17,297 bases of DNA from JADGGV01 sp035715725 (GCA_035715725.1 DASTKT010000240.1:1-17297), one strand, 5' to 3'; shown: positions 7,046 to 14,508, counted from the first letter of the stretch. Notes: generated by a model from the sequence alone, not told the origin. Numbers and translations: made by a program.

Positions 7046-7085
7046 CGAAAAGCTTGACTCGAATACAACAAGGTAAAACAGATGG
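7046..7085. promoter_or_regulatory. AT-rich island, probable promoter region
   Basis: This is the most AT-rich short segment I see in the window and lies between divergent genes. On the plus strand TTGACT (7054-7059) matches a sigma-70 -35 box, but no good -10 follows at 16-18 bases; the closest, TAAAAC, is only 14 away. On the minus strand no clear pair is visible. The call rests on composition and position. Confidence 0.3.
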
Positions 7086-7160
7086 CGGGCGGTGCCAACC
7101 CTTTCCGGGGGAGAGGGCCCGGGCGCGGGCGCGCAAGCGCAAGCGGGGACCGGGTTTGGG

Positions 7161-7470
7161 GGCACGGGGCAGGGGTCACGGGCCGGGCGTAGAGGTCGCG
7201 AGGCAACGAGGCACGTTTACGGGAATGGGCAGGCGCAGGGGAACGGGCCGGACTCCCGCGGCACCAGGATCGGATACCAGATCCGGAAGGTCCGTTCGGT
7301 CTCTTCCGCCTCCGCCTCCGCGCCCGCCTCCGCCTCCGGCGGTTCCGAGGCGGAGGCGACAACGGATCTGACGGATTCGGTATGCCCCGTGCCCCTGCCC
7401 CTGCGCGTCAACGTGCCTGGATGCCTTTTGCCCCGTCCCGTACACGTGACCCCCGCCCCCTGCCCCTCGG
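7161..7470. repeat. Long imperfect inverted repeat, about 310 bases
   Basis: Several blocks on the left are matched in order by reverse-complement blocks on the right. 7166-7180 pairs with 7445-7466 (GGGGCAGGGGTCACG). 7202-7217 pairs with 7410-7425 (14 of 16). 7227-7249 pairs with 7385-7409. 7272-7312 pairs with 7343-7386, including ATACC/GGTAT and TCCGTT/AACGGA. The loop is GCCTCC-type repeats around 7312-7340. Mismatches and small bulges are spread along the arms and about 22 left-arm bases (7250-7271) are unpaired. It is compatible with a degenerate fold-back or MITE-like element, or with a structured RNA. No transposase or target-site duplication was recognised. Confidence 0.6.
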
Positions 7471-7544
7471 CCGACCGGCGCCGCGCCGGAGCCGCTTGCC
7501 GCTCGGCGGGGCCGATCGCACCTCGAAGATGGGACGGCGCGAGC

Positions 7545-7919
7545 ATGATCTACCGGACCCTGGCGGACCTGACGCTGCTGGCGCACCTCGCGTTCGTGCT
7601 CTTCGTCGTGCTGGGCGGCCTGCTCCTGTTCCGGTGGCCGCGACTCGCGTGGGTGCACGTGCCGCTGGCGATGTGGGGGATCGTGGTCGAGCTGGCCGGG
7701 TGGACCTGTCCGCTGACGCCGCTCGAGAACCACTTCCGCCGGCTGGGGGGCGAGGTCGGCTACCCCGAAGGGTTCGTGGAGCACTACATCGTCTCGCTGC
7801 TCTATCCGCGAGGCTATACGCGGCCGGTGGGGGTGGTGCTGGGGCTGGCGGTGCTCGGGATCAATCTCCTGGTCTATTCGCTCGCCTGGCATCACAGGCG
7901 GCGGGCCCACGGATCGTGA
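7545..7919 (+). CDS. DUF2784 family small membrane protein
   Basis: A 124-residue protein with three clear hydrophobic helices: about 7-29, 37-57 and 94-116. Between helices two and three lies the conserved-looking stretch CPLTPLENHFRR followed by an acidic-aromatic region ending in LYPRGYTR. Length, helix layout and the CPLTPLEN motif match my memory of the DUF2784 family, whose function is unknown. The ATG at 7545 is chosen because the first helix follows at once; the Shine-Dalgarno sequence is weak. The gene lies downstream of a long inverted repeat and converges on hypE, 193 bases away. Nothing connects it functionally to the hydrogenase genes. Confidence 0.85.
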   Translation: MIYRTLADLTLLAHLAFVLFVVLGGLLLFRWPRLAWVHVPLAMWGIVVELAGWTCPLTPLENHFRRLGGEVGYPEGFVEHYIVSLLYPRGYTRPVGVVLGLAVLGINLLVYSLAWHHRRRAHGS

Positions 7920-7965
7920 TCCCGGGGCGGTCCGCTGCGCGATCCGACGGACCGGCCCGGGGCCC

Positions 7966-7989
7966 GATGGCCCGCGGCGGCGGGCCGTC
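7966..7989. terminator. Hairpin between convergent genes
   Basis: GATGGCCCG at 7966-7974 pairs with CGGGCCGTC at 7981-7989 (nine pairs with one G-U) around a six-base loop. It lies 47 bases past the DUF2784 stop and about 125 bases past the hypE stop on the opposite strand, so it could terminate from either side. There is no T-run, and hairpins of this size are common in such GC-rich DNA. Confidence 0.3.
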
Positions 7990-8112
7990 CGCGGCCGCCG
8001 CGCAGAGCACCCGGCGGGGCAGCGCCGTGGAATCGCGACGGGGCATGGGACGCCTCCGCGACAGCGGCAGCGCCCCACGCCCCGCGGGCCGGGAGCCGAG
8101 CCGGCGACCGCC

Positions 8113-9276
8113 TCAGCAGATCCGCGGCAATTGATCCCCCGGCAGCATATCCACAACCCGAGTTCCCCCCACCCCGGTCCGGAGCACGACCATCCCCGGA
8201 TGCCCCTCGACCGCGGTGCCGATCCTGCGCGCCTCCGCGCCGAGCGGGTGCGAGCGCATGAGCTCGAGCGCGCGCTCGGCCTCCGCGTCCGCGACGAGCG
8301 CGACGAGCACGCCCTCGTTGGCGACGTAGAGCGGGTCGAGGCCGAGCATCTCGCAGGCGGCGGCGACGGCGTCGGGGATCGGCAGGCCGTGCTCGGCGAG
8401 CTCGACGCCGACGCCGGAGGCCTGGGCGATCTCGTTCAGCGCGCTGGCCACGCCGCCGCGGGTCGGGTCGCGGAGGACGCGGACGGCGTCGGCGGGGAGC
8501 GCGTCGCGGAGCAGGCGCACGAGCGGCCAGAGCGCGGCGGAGTCGCTCTCGATCTCGGCCTCGAACTCGAGGCCTTCGCGCAGCGCCATGACGGCCATGC
8601 CGTGGCGGCCGATCGGGCCGCTGACGAGCACGGCGTCGCCGGGGCGGGCGCGATCGGGAGCGGGGCGGAAGTCGGCGTGCACGGCGCCGACGCCGGTGGT
8701 GTTGATGAAGACGCCGTCGGCCTTGCCGTGCTCGACGACCTTCGTGTCCCCGGTGACGATGGCGACGCCGACGGCGGCGGCGGCGCGGGCCATCTCGTCG
8801 AGGATGCGGTCGAGGAGATCGAGCTCGAGGCCTTCCTCGAGGACGAAGCCGCAGGAGAGGTAGCGCGGCTCGGCGCCCATCATGGCCAGGTCGTTCGTGG
8901 TGCCGTGAACGGCGAGCGAGCCGATGTTGCCGCCGGGGAACTCGAGCGGGCGCACGACGAACGTGTCGGTGGAGATGGCCAGCTCGGCGGCGCCGGCGAC
9001 GACGGCGGCGTCGCCGAGGCGGGCGAGGGCGTCGTTCCGGAAGCGGGGCAGGAAATGGTCGCGCAGCAGGGCGGCGCTCATCTTCCCGCCGGAGCCGTGG
9101 CCGAGCAGGACGCGGTCGTGCCGGGCGATCGGCGCGGGGCAGACGGGCCCGTTCGCGAGCGAGCCGCGCGGCGCCGGCGCGCCGGCGCCCGCAGGCCGAG
9201 CCGTACCGGCGCCCGCAGGCCCGGCCCCACCCCCGAACGCGCCCGCGCCCGCGTCCGCGGAAGACGTGGCGCTCAT
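8113..9276 (-). CDS. hypE: Hydrogenase maturation protein HypE (carbamoyl dehydratase)
   Basis: A 387-residue AIR-synthase-like protein that receives a carbamoyl group from HypF on its C-terminal cysteine and dehydrates it with ATP to a thiocyanate, the source of the cyanide ligands of the [NiFe] centre. Visible hallmarks are LGHGSGGK (58-65), the STDTFVV and GGNIG segments of the nucleotide fold, VTGDTKVVE, DPTRGGVA and the terminal Pro-Arg-Ile-Cys, with the reactive Cys as last residue. About 45 residues of Gly/Ala/Pro-rich sequence precede the conserved part, which normally begins close to the start. The ATG at 9276 is supported by AGGAGG seven bases upstream and an ATGA overlap with hypD. 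It is the last gene of the operon. A start just before residue 46 would remove the odd extension, but no good in-frame start with a binding site is evident. Confidence 0.97.
   Translation of the reverse strand: MSATSSADAGAGAFGGGAGPAGAGTARPAGAGAPAPRGSLANGPVCPAPIARHDRVLLGHGSGGKMSAALLRDHFLPRFRNDALARLGDAAVVAGAAELAISTDTFVVRPLEFPGGNIGSLAVHGTTNDLAMMGAEPRYLSCGFVLEEGLELDLLDRILDEMARAAAAVGVAIVTGDTKVVEHGKADGVFINTTGVGAVHADFRPAPDRARPGDAVLVSGPIGRHGMAVMALREGLEFEAEIESDSAALWPLVRLLRDALPADAVRVLRDPTRGGVASALNEIAQASGVGVELAEHGLPIPDAVAAACEMLGLDPLYVANEGVLVALVADAEAERALELMRSHPLGAEARRIGTAVEGHPGMVVLRTGVGGTRVVDMLPGDQLPRIC
9182..9221. repeat. Short direct repeat inside the HypE N-terminal extension
   Basis: A 16-base unit, CCGGCGCCCGCAGGCC, occurs at 9182-9197 and again at 9206-9221, 24 bases (eight codons) apart. 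It encodes repeated Pro-Ala-Gly-Ala-Gly in the low-complexity extension, which suggests growth by slippage. Confidence 0.75.
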
Positions 9277-10388
9277 GACGTCGCCTCCTGAGGGGCCGCG
9301 TCGCGGAAGCGGCCGAAGTTGTAGTAGGCCGCGCAGGCGCCCTCGGAGGAGACCATGGGGGCGCCGAGCGGCGTGGACGGCGTGCAGCGCGTGCCGAAGG
9401 CGGGGCACTGGAACGGCTTGAGCTGCCCCTTGAGCACGGCGCCGGCGCGGCATTCGGCGGGCTCGGTGGCGACGATGTGGAAGAGGTCGAACTTCTTCTC
9501 GGCGTCGAAGGCGGCGAACTCGTCGCGGAGGCCGAGGCCGCTGGCGGGGATCGTGCCGACGCCGCGCCACTGGCGGTCGACGAGGCGGAAGACGCGCTCG
9601 ACGAGCACCTGCGCGGCGCGGTTCCCTTCCCGCTTCACGGAGCGGACGTACTGGTTCTCGACCTCGTGGCGCCCCTCCTCGAGCTGGTTCACCGCCATCC
9701 AGATCCCTTCCAGGATGTCGAGCGGCTCGAAGCCCGTGACGACGATCGGGACGCGGTACTTCTCCGCGAGCGGGAGGTACTCGTTCCACCCCATGACGGT
9801 GCAGACGTGGCCGGCGGCGAGGAAGCCGTGCACGCGGTTGTCGGGGTCCTCCATGAGCGCGGTGATCGCCGGCGGCACGGTGACGTGGGAGACGAGGACG
9901 CTGAAGTTGCGGACGTCCAGCTCGCGGGCGCGCCAGACGGCCATGGCGTTGGCGGGCGCGGTGGTCTCGAAGCCGACGGCGAAGAAGACGACTTCCTTGT
10001 CCGGGTTCTTGCGCGCCAGCTCGAGCGCGTCGAGCGGCGAGTAGACGATGCGGACCTGGCCGCCTCTCGCGCGGATCGCGAAGAGGTCGCACTCGCTGCC
10101 GGGGACGCGCAGCATGTCACCGAAGGAGGTGAAGATCACGCGCGGGTCGGCGGCGAGCGCGAGCGCGCGGTCGATCTGCTCGAGCGGCGTCACGCACACG
10201 GGGCAGCCGGGGCCGTGGATCATCTCGACGGCGCCCTCGAGGATCTCGTTCAGCCCCTGCTTGACGATCGTGTGCGTCTGGCCGCCGCAGACCTCCATGA
10301 GGTTCCACGTGCGCGTGGCGGTCTGGCGGATGCGCCGGATCAGCGCCTTGGCCAGCTCGGGGTCGCGGTACTCGCTGAGGTACTTCAT
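9273..10388 (-). CDS. hypD: Hydrogenase maturation protein HypD
   Basis: A 371-residue iron-sulfur scaffold protein which, with HypC, assembles the Fe(CN)2CO unit of [NiFe]-hydrogenase in the cytoplasm. Seen directly are Cys34 in VCGGQTHTI, Cys62 and Cys65 in GPGCPVCVTP, and the C-terminal cysteine set of KGQLKPFQCPAFGTRCTP and SSEGACAAYYN that holds the [4Fe-4S] cluster. The GFETTAP motif near residue 160 is also present. Length is normal for the family. The ATG at 10388 overlaps the hypC stop as ATGA and is preceded by GGAG eight bases away. It overlaps hypE in the same way. No unusual change was noticed. Confidence 0.98.
   Translation of the reverse strand: MKYLSEYRDPELAKALIRRIRQTATRTWNLMEVCGGQTHTIVKQGLNEILEGAVEMIHGPGCPVCVTPLEQIDRALALAADPRVIFTSFGDMLRVPGSECDLFAIRARGGQVRIVYSPLDALELARKNPDKEVVFFAVGFETTAPANAMAVWRARELDVRNFSVLVSHVTVPPAITALMEDPDNRVHGFLAAGHVCTVMGWNEYLPLAEKYRVPIVVTGFEPLDILEGIWMAVNQLEEGRHEVENQYVRSVKREGNRAAQVLVERVFRLVDRQWRGVGTIPASGLGLRDEFAAFDAEKKFDLFHIVATEPAECRAGAVLKGQLKPFQCPAFGTRCTPSTPLGAPMVSSEGACAAYYNFGRFRDAAPQEATS
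9284..9289 (-). promoter_or_regulatory. Ribosome binding site of hypE
   Basis: AGGAGG is followed by seven bases and the hypE ATG at 9276. It supports the long HypE form that includes the Gly/Ala-rich extension. Confidence 0.7.
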
Positions 10389-10687
10389 GGCGCCATCTCC
10401 CGGGCCCGCACGGCCTCGGCTCCGTCGGCGAGCTCCGCCATCCACTTCAGCTCGTCGAGCTGGCTCATCTCGCGCAGCACCTCGAACGTGCGCATGGCCT
10501 CCTCCTCGTCGACCTTCGAGATGGCAAAGCCGACGTGGACGATGACATAGTCGCCGACCTGGACCTCGCCGGCGACGTAGGCGAGGCAGACGTCGCGGCG
10601 GACGCCGCCGAAATCGACGACGCCGTTGAAGAGGCCGCCTTCGTCGCGCCGCATCGAGACGATGCGGCCGGGGATGCCGAGACACAT
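10385..10687 (-). CDS. hypC: Hydrogenase maturation chaperone HypC
   Basis: A 100-residue HypC/HupF-family protein. After Met removal, Cys2 in MCLGIPGRIV would bind the iron atom; HypC works with HypD during Fe(CN)2CO assembly and then carries the group to the large-subunit precursor. The OB-fold strands and the VGDYVIVHVGFAISKVDEEE segment are typical. It is slightly longer than most family members because of a charged helical tail after about residue 75. The start lies four bases after the hypF stop, the only non-overlapping junction of the operon, and its own stop overlaps hypD as ATGA. Only one HypC-type chaperone is seen in the window. Confidence 0.97.
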   Translation of the reverse strand: MCLGIPGRIVSMRRDEGGLFNGVVDFGGVRRDVCLAYVAGEVQVGDYVIVHVGFAISKVDEEEAMRTFEVLREMSQLDELKWMAELADGAEAVRAREMAP

Positions 10688-10691
10688 GGCG

Positions 10692-12986
10692 CTACCCTCG
10701 GTCGCGGGTGAGGAGCGCGGCGGCGACGGCCGCCTGGCCGTAGCTGATCGCGCCGTCGTTCGGGCTGAGGCGTCGGGGGAGGAGCACGCGCAGGCCCGCC
10801 GCCTCGAGACGCCAGCGGAGCGAGCGCAGCAGGCGGAGGTTCTGGAAGACGCCGCCGCCCAGTGCGACGACGTCGGTCCGCGCATCGGCGCACGCCAGCT
10901 CCGCGAGCGTGGTCGCGGCGGCGGCCACCGTCTCGTGGAAGCGCGCGGCGAGGAGCGCGCGGTCGACGCCCCGCGCGGCGCGGTCCGCCAGCGCCTCGAG
11001 GAGCGGGAGCGGGTCGAGGACGAGCCGGCCGTCGGCCTGGCCCAGGCCGATCGGCAGCGGCCTCGCCGGGAGCGCGCCCGCGAGCGCCTCCAGCTCCATG
11101 GCGGCCTGCCCCTCGTACTGCGACTCGGTCCGCACGCCGAGCACGGCGGCCGCGGCGTCGAACAGCCGGCCCATGGAGGAGGCCAGCGGCGAGTTCAGGT
11201 TCCGGCGGATCTGCTGCTCGACCAGCTCGCGCTCGCGCTCGGGGACGCCGGCCAGCGCGCGGGCCAGCGCCGGCGCGCGCTCCGGATCGAGCGAGAGATA
11301 GCCGAGCGCCACGCGCCACGGCCGGCGCGCCGCCAGGTCGCCGCCCGGGAGCGGCGCGTAGCGGAGGTGCGCGAAGCGGCGGTAGCCGGTCAGGTCCGCG
11401 ATCAGCACCTCGGCGCCCCAGGTGTGGCCGTCGTCGCCGTAGCCGGTGCCGTCGAACGCGAGCCCGACCACCGGCTGCGTGCGCCCGTGCTCGGCCATGA
11501 CCGCGGCGATGTGGGCGTGGTGGTGCTGCACGGGGATCGTGCGGCCGAGCCCGAGCTCGTCCGCCACGCGCGTGGACAGGTAGCCCGGGTGCAGGTCCCG
11601 CACGGCGATCTCGGGGCGCACGTTGAAGAGCGCGCGGTAGCGCTCGAGCGTGGCGCGGAAGTGGTCGAGCGTCTCGACGTTCTCGAGGTCGCCGATGTGC
11701 TGGCTGACGAACGCGCTCGCGCCGACGGCCAGCGCGAACGTGTTCTTGAGGTGCGGCCCGACCGCGACCAGCGGCCGCGGCGTCGGCACGGGAAGGTCGA
11801 GCGGGAGCGGCGCGAAGCCGCGCGCACGGCGCAGGAAGACGGCGCCGCCCTCGCCGGCGCGCACCACGGAGTCGTCGTAGCGGGAGACGATCTCGCGCTC
11901 GTGCAGCAGCAGCGCGTCCGCGATCGTGCCCAGCCGCTCGATCGCCTCCTCGTTGCCGATCGCGATCGGCTCCTCGCTGGCGTTGCCGCTGGTCATGACG
12001 AGCGGCCGGTCCACCTCCTCGAGGAGCAGCAGGTGCATCGGCGTGTAGGCCAGCATGACGCCGACCTCGGCGAGCCCGGGCGCGACCTCGGGCGCGAGCG
12101 GCGTCGGCGCGCGCTTCGGCAGCACCACGACCGGGCGCTCGCGCGAGGCGAGCAGCTCCGCGGCCGCCTCGTCCACGTGCGCGAGCGTGCGGGCCTCCTC
12201 GAGCGTCCGCACCATCACCGCCAGCGGCTTGGCCTCGCGGTGCTTGTGGCGGCGCAGCCGCGCCGTCGCGCTGCGGTTGCCCGCATCCACGGCCAGGTGG
12301 AAGCCGCCCAGCCCGCGCAGCGCCACGATGAGGCCGGCCTTGATGAGCCGGCCGGCGGCGCGGATCGCCTCGTCGCCTTCGGCGAGGGTGCGGCGGTCGG
12401 GGCCGGAGAGCCAGACGCGCGGCCCGCACGCCGGGCACGAGTTCGTCTCCGAGTGGTAGCGCCGGTCCGCGGGGTCGTGGTACTCCGCCGCGCATGCCGG
12501 ACACTGCGGGAACGCGCGCATGCTCGTCCGCTCGCGGTCGTACGGCATGGTCTCGATGACCGTGTAACGCGGCCCGCAGTCCGTGCAGGTGATGAAGGGA
12601 TAGCGGAACCGGCGGTCGCCGGGGTCGAGCAGCTCGGCGGCGCACGCGTCGCAGATGGCGACGTCGGGGGAGACCGGCAGCCGGCGGTCCGCGCGCCCCA
12701 CGCTCGGCGCGATCTCGAAGACCGCCCGCCCGCTCGGCTCCGCCGGCGCCACGTCGAGCGCGTCGATCCGGGCCAGCGGCGGCGCCTCCGTGCGCAGCTC
12801 GCGGACGAACGCGTCGACCGCGGCCGGCTCGCCCTCGATCTCGATGCGCACCTCGCCCGACTCGTTGCGCACGGCGCCGGCGAGCCCGTAGCGCATGGCG
12901 AGCCGGTGCACGAACGGCCGGAACCCGACGCCCTGCACGACGCCCTGGACGTGCACCTCGCGGGCGACCCTCTCGGCGGCGCTCAT
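10692..12986 (-). CDS. hypF: Carbamoyltransferase HypF
   Basis: A 764-residue protein that turns carbamoyl phosphate and ATP into carbamoyl-adenylate and passes the carbamoyl group to HypE. Domains in order: acylphosphatase (about 10-95, with VQGVGFRPFVHR); two zinc fingers built from Cys112/115, Cys134/137, Cys162/165 and Cys184/187; a YrdC-like domain (about 205-390, with KHREAKPLAVMV and TSGNASEEPI); and a Kae1-like domain (about 405-764, with HHHAH at 488-492 and FDGTGYGDDG at 511-520). Every key motif is intact and length is as expected. The ATG at 12986 overlaps the hypB stop as ATGA. The frame stays open further upstream, but that part is the reading-frame shadow of hypB. The gene ends four bases before hypC. 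Confidence 0.98.
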   Translation of the reverse strand: MSAAERVAREVHVQGVVQGVGFRPFVHRLAMRYGLAGAVRNESGEVRIEIEGEPAAVDAFVRELRTEAPPLARIDALDVAPAEPSGRAVFEIAPSVGRADRRLPVSPDVAICDACAAELLDPGDRRFRYPFITCTDCGPRYTVIETMPYDRERTSMRAFPQCPACAAEYHDPADRRYHSETNSCPACGPRVWLSGPDRRTLAEGDEAIRAAGRLIKAGLIVALRGLGGFHLAVDAGNRSATARLRRHKHREAKPLAVMVRTLEEARTLAHVDEAAAELLASRERPVVVLPKRAPTPLAPEVAPGLAEVGVMLAYTPMHLLLLEEVDRPLVMTSGNASEEPIAIGNEEAIERLGTIADALLLHEREIVSRYDDSVVRAGEGGAVFLRRARGFAPLPLDLPVPTPRPLVAVGPHLKNTFALAVGASAFVSQHIGDLENVETLDHFRATLERYRALFNVRPEIAVRDLHPGYLSTRVADELGLGRTIPVQHHHAHIAAVMAEHGRTQPVVGLAFDGTGYGDDGHTWGAEVLIADLTGYRRFAHLRYAPLPGGDLAARRPWRVALGYLSLDPERAPALARALAGVPERERELVEQQIRRNLNSPLASSMGRLFDAAAAVLGVRTESQYEGQAAMELEALAGALPARPLPIGLGQADGRLVLDPLPLLEALADRAARGVDRALLAARFHETVAAAATTLAELACADARTDVVALGGGVFQNLRLLRSLRWRLEAAGLRVLLPRRLSPNDGAISYGQAAVAAALLTRDRG

Positions 12987-13729
12987 GGCGTCACGCCCCC
13001 GGCGGATCCCGCCGGAGCCGGGGCGCGGGCGGCGCGTTCGGCGGCACCGCCCGCGCCCGCCGGTGCGACGCCCGACCGGGCGAAGCCGCGCACGAAGTCG
13101 AGCCAGGCGTCCATTCCCTGCCCCGTCAGCGCGGACGTGTAGAAGAACTGCAGCGCCGGGTTGACCTCGCGCGCCAGCGCGACGGCGCGCTCGACGTCGA
13201 ACGGCAGGTACGGCAGCAGGTCGATCTTGGAGATCACGACGTAGTGCGCGAGCCGGAACATCTTCGGGTACTTCGACGGCTTGTCCTCCCCCTCCGTCGT
13301 CGCGAACAGCACCACGCGCGCATCCTCGCCCAGGTCCCAGGACGCCGGGCAGACCAGGTTGCCGACGTTCTCGACGACGAGCAGGTCCGTGCGCTCCAGG
13401 TCGATGGCGTCGAGCGCGGAGAGGATCTGGCGCGCGTCGAGGTGGCACGCGCCGCCGGTCACGACGGCCTGCACGAGGTCGTCGGTGTGGCGCGCCAGGC
13501 GGGTGGCGTCGTTCTCGGTCTGGAGATCGCCGACGACGACGGCGGCGCGGACGTCGCCGGCGAGGGCGGCGAGCGTGCGCTCGAGGAGCAGCGTCTTCCC
13601 CGAGCCGGGCGAGGACATGACGTTGAGCGCGGGGACGGCGTGCGCCCGCAGGCGCTCGCGCACCTCCGCGGCGAGCTGGTCGTTCTTCTCCATGACGCGC
13701 TCGCGCACGTCGATGGTCCTAATCGGCAC
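12983..13729 (-). CDS. hypB: Nickel-insertion GTPase HypB
   Basis: A 248-residue SIMIBI-class GTPase that works with HypA to insert nickel into the large subunit. It shows the P-loop SSPGSGKT (39-46), the metal-site Cys95-His96 in GGACHLDA, a switch region around VENVGNLVCPA (119-129, with a further Cys127), and the guanine-specificity motif in the form SKID (167-170). There is no N-terminal high-affinity CxxCGC nickel site and no His-rich stretch, so it is the minimal form. The last 33 residues are Ala/Gly/Pro-rich low complexity, not part of the normal fold. The GTG at 13729 is chosen because GGAGG lies six bases upstream and the resulting N-terminal helix is usual for the family; ATG at 13693 is the alternative. 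It overlaps hypA by 11 bases and hypF as ATGA. Confidence 0.97.
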   Translation of the reverse strand: MPIRTIDVRERVMEKNDQLAAEVRERLRAHAVPALNVMSSPGSGKTLLLERTLAALAGDVRAAVVVGDLQTENDATRLARHTDDLVQAVVTGGACHLDARQILSALDAIDLERTDLLVVENVGNLVCPASWDLGEDARVVLFATTEGEDKPSKYPKMFRLAHYVVISKIDLLPYLPFDVERAVALAREVNPALQFFYTSALTGQGMDAWLDFVRGFARSGVAPAGAGGAAERAARAPAPAGSAGGVTP

Positions 13730-14003
13730 AGAGCACCTCCGGGGGGGAAACGTCTTCGGGGTCCTCCAGCTCCAGGTGCGAGACGCGGAGCACGTCGCCG
13801 GGGAGCCGGGCCAGGACGGGGCGAGCCCGTCCGAACGGCGGCATCGAGAGGAGCGTCTCGAGGCAGAACTCGAGGTTCGCGGGCTCGATCCCGGCGTGGT
13901 CGCCGACGTCGACGGCGACCTCGACGAGGTCGGCCAGCCGGTCGGCGGGCACGTGGTCCTCGACGATCCGGCAGATCTCGAGCGCCACGCTCATCTCATG
14001 CAC
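13719..14003 (-). CDS. hypA: Zinc-ribbon-less HypA, nickel metallochaperone homologue
   Basis: A 94-residue HypA homologue, against about 113 usually. The start is Met-His-Glu-Met-Ser, so the nickel ligand His2 and the following Glu are kept. The VEVAVDVGDHAGIEPANLEF strand-turn is typical, and the protein ends in GDVLRVSHLELED, matching the final strand of normal HypA. The zinc domain that should lie between, with two CxxC motifs, is absent: the only cysteines are Cys11 and Cys47 and one near the C-terminus. Both sides of the gap are in the same frame, so this is a clean deletion and not a frameshift. The GTG at 14003 is chosen since the next ATG (13994) would lose His2. It overlaps hyaD by 8 and hypB by 11 bases. 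Position and ends make HypA secure; nickel handling without the zinc site is an open point. Confidence 0.9.
   Translation of the reverse strand: MHEMSVALEICRIVEDHVPADRLADLVEVAVDVGDHAGIEPANLEFCLETLLSMPPFGRARPVLARLPGDVLRVSHLELEDPEDVSPPEVLCAD
13736..13740 (-). promoter_or_regulatory. Ribosome binding site deciding the GTG start of hypB
   Basis: GGAGG followed by six bases and GTG at 13729. It lies inside the hypA coding sequence and favours the GTG over the ATG at 13693. Confidence 0.65.
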
Positions 14004-14508
14004 GGGCGGCCACCGCCTTCCGCTCGGCGTGGTAGCCCCACGCCTCCAGCCGCTGGACGACGCGGCCGAGCAGCTCGCCGAAGCCGGCCTGCACGCAGGG
14101 GCTCAGGTCCTCGCCCCAGTCCACCTGCTCGGGCTGGATGCCGAGGGCGACGGCGTCCGTGGGGAAGTGGCCGCGCAGCTCGGCCAGCGCGAGCGTCTCG
14201 CGCAGGTCGACCTGGTGCGGCGAGAGCTTCAGGAAGAACAGCCGCGGCAGCTCCTGCTTCTCGAGCGTGATGGGCGCCCCGGGGGACGCCCCCACGTCGA
14301 TCGCGTCGATGACGAGGAGCCGCTCGGCGGCCTCGATGGCGGGAAGCAGGTTGATGCCCCACGTCCCGCCGTCGAGCACGTCGAGCGGCGGGTCGAACGT
14401 CCAGCCTTCACGCAGCGCGGCCGCCGCGGCGATGCCGAGCCCGTCGTCGCCCTGGAGCGGGTTGCCGACCCCGATCACCACCGCGGGCGGCCGCGCCGGG
14501 TCACTCAT
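13996..14508 (-). CDS. hyaD: Hydrogenase maturation endopeptidase HyaD
   Basis: A 170-residue HyaD/HybD-family protease that removes the C-terminal tail of the large subunit once nickel is in place. The nickel-sensing ligands are visible: Asp22 in GVGNPLQGDDGLG (Glu in E. coli HybD, Asp in HycI), Asp46 in LDGGTWG and His98 in SPHQVDL. Length is normal. The ATG at 14508 follows AGAGG by seven bases and overlaps hyaC by eight bases; the end overlaps hypA by eight. Its expected substrate is HyaB, cut after His555 to remove 15 residues. Position directly after the cytochrome gene is the common hya/hup order. Confidence 0.96.
   Translation of the reverse strand: MSDPARPPAVVIGVGNPLQGDDGLGIAAAAALREGWTFDPPLDVLDGGTWGINLLPAIEAAERLLVIDAIDVGASPGAPITLEKQELPRLFFLKLSPHQVDLRETLALAELRGHFPTDAVALGIQPEQVDWGEDLSPCVQAGFGELLGRVVQRLEAWGYHAERKAVAARA

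Larger units (their letters stand above)
6905..7544. other. Gene-free stretch rich in inverted repeats
   Basis: This 640-base gap lies between divergent genes, the HD-GYP regulator and the DUF2784 protein. The open frames in it code for Arg/Gly/Pro-rich strings with no recognisable domain, and I do not support any as a gene. It holds paired GC hairpins plus a T-run (6993-7038), an AT-rich island (7046-7085) likely to carry one or both promoters, and a roughly 310-base imperfect inverted repeat (7161-7470). Confidence 0.6.

Noticed and set aside
7054..7082. Full sigma-70 promoter starting at TTGACT
   Set aside because: The -35 box is good but no acceptable -10 box occurs at 16-18 bases; retained only as an AT-rich probable promoter region.
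7301..7340. CRISPR-like or tandem-repeat array of GCCTCC units
   Set aside because: The units are six-base simple repeats in the loop of the inverted repeat, without regular spacers.
7030..7371. Possible small gene of 113 codons upstream of the DUF2784 gene
   Set aside because: Its product is Arg/Gly/Pro repeats and it lies across the inverted-repeat structure; composition explains the open frame.
10626..13142. 838-codon plus-strand open frame opposite hypF
   Set aside because: It mirrors hypF, whose zinc fingers and active-site motifs are all intact; the antisense product is low-complexity Arg/Ala/His-rich and without a domain.
12987..13448. Possible N-terminal extension of HypF
   Set aside because: The extra sequence overlaps hypB out of frame and the acylphosphatase domain begins right after the ATG at 12986.
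13719..14003. Frameshift as explanation for the short HypA
   Set aside because: The conserved N-terminal and C-terminal parts are in one continuous frame and no CxxC pair is evident in this stretch, so a shifted frame would not restore the zinc site.
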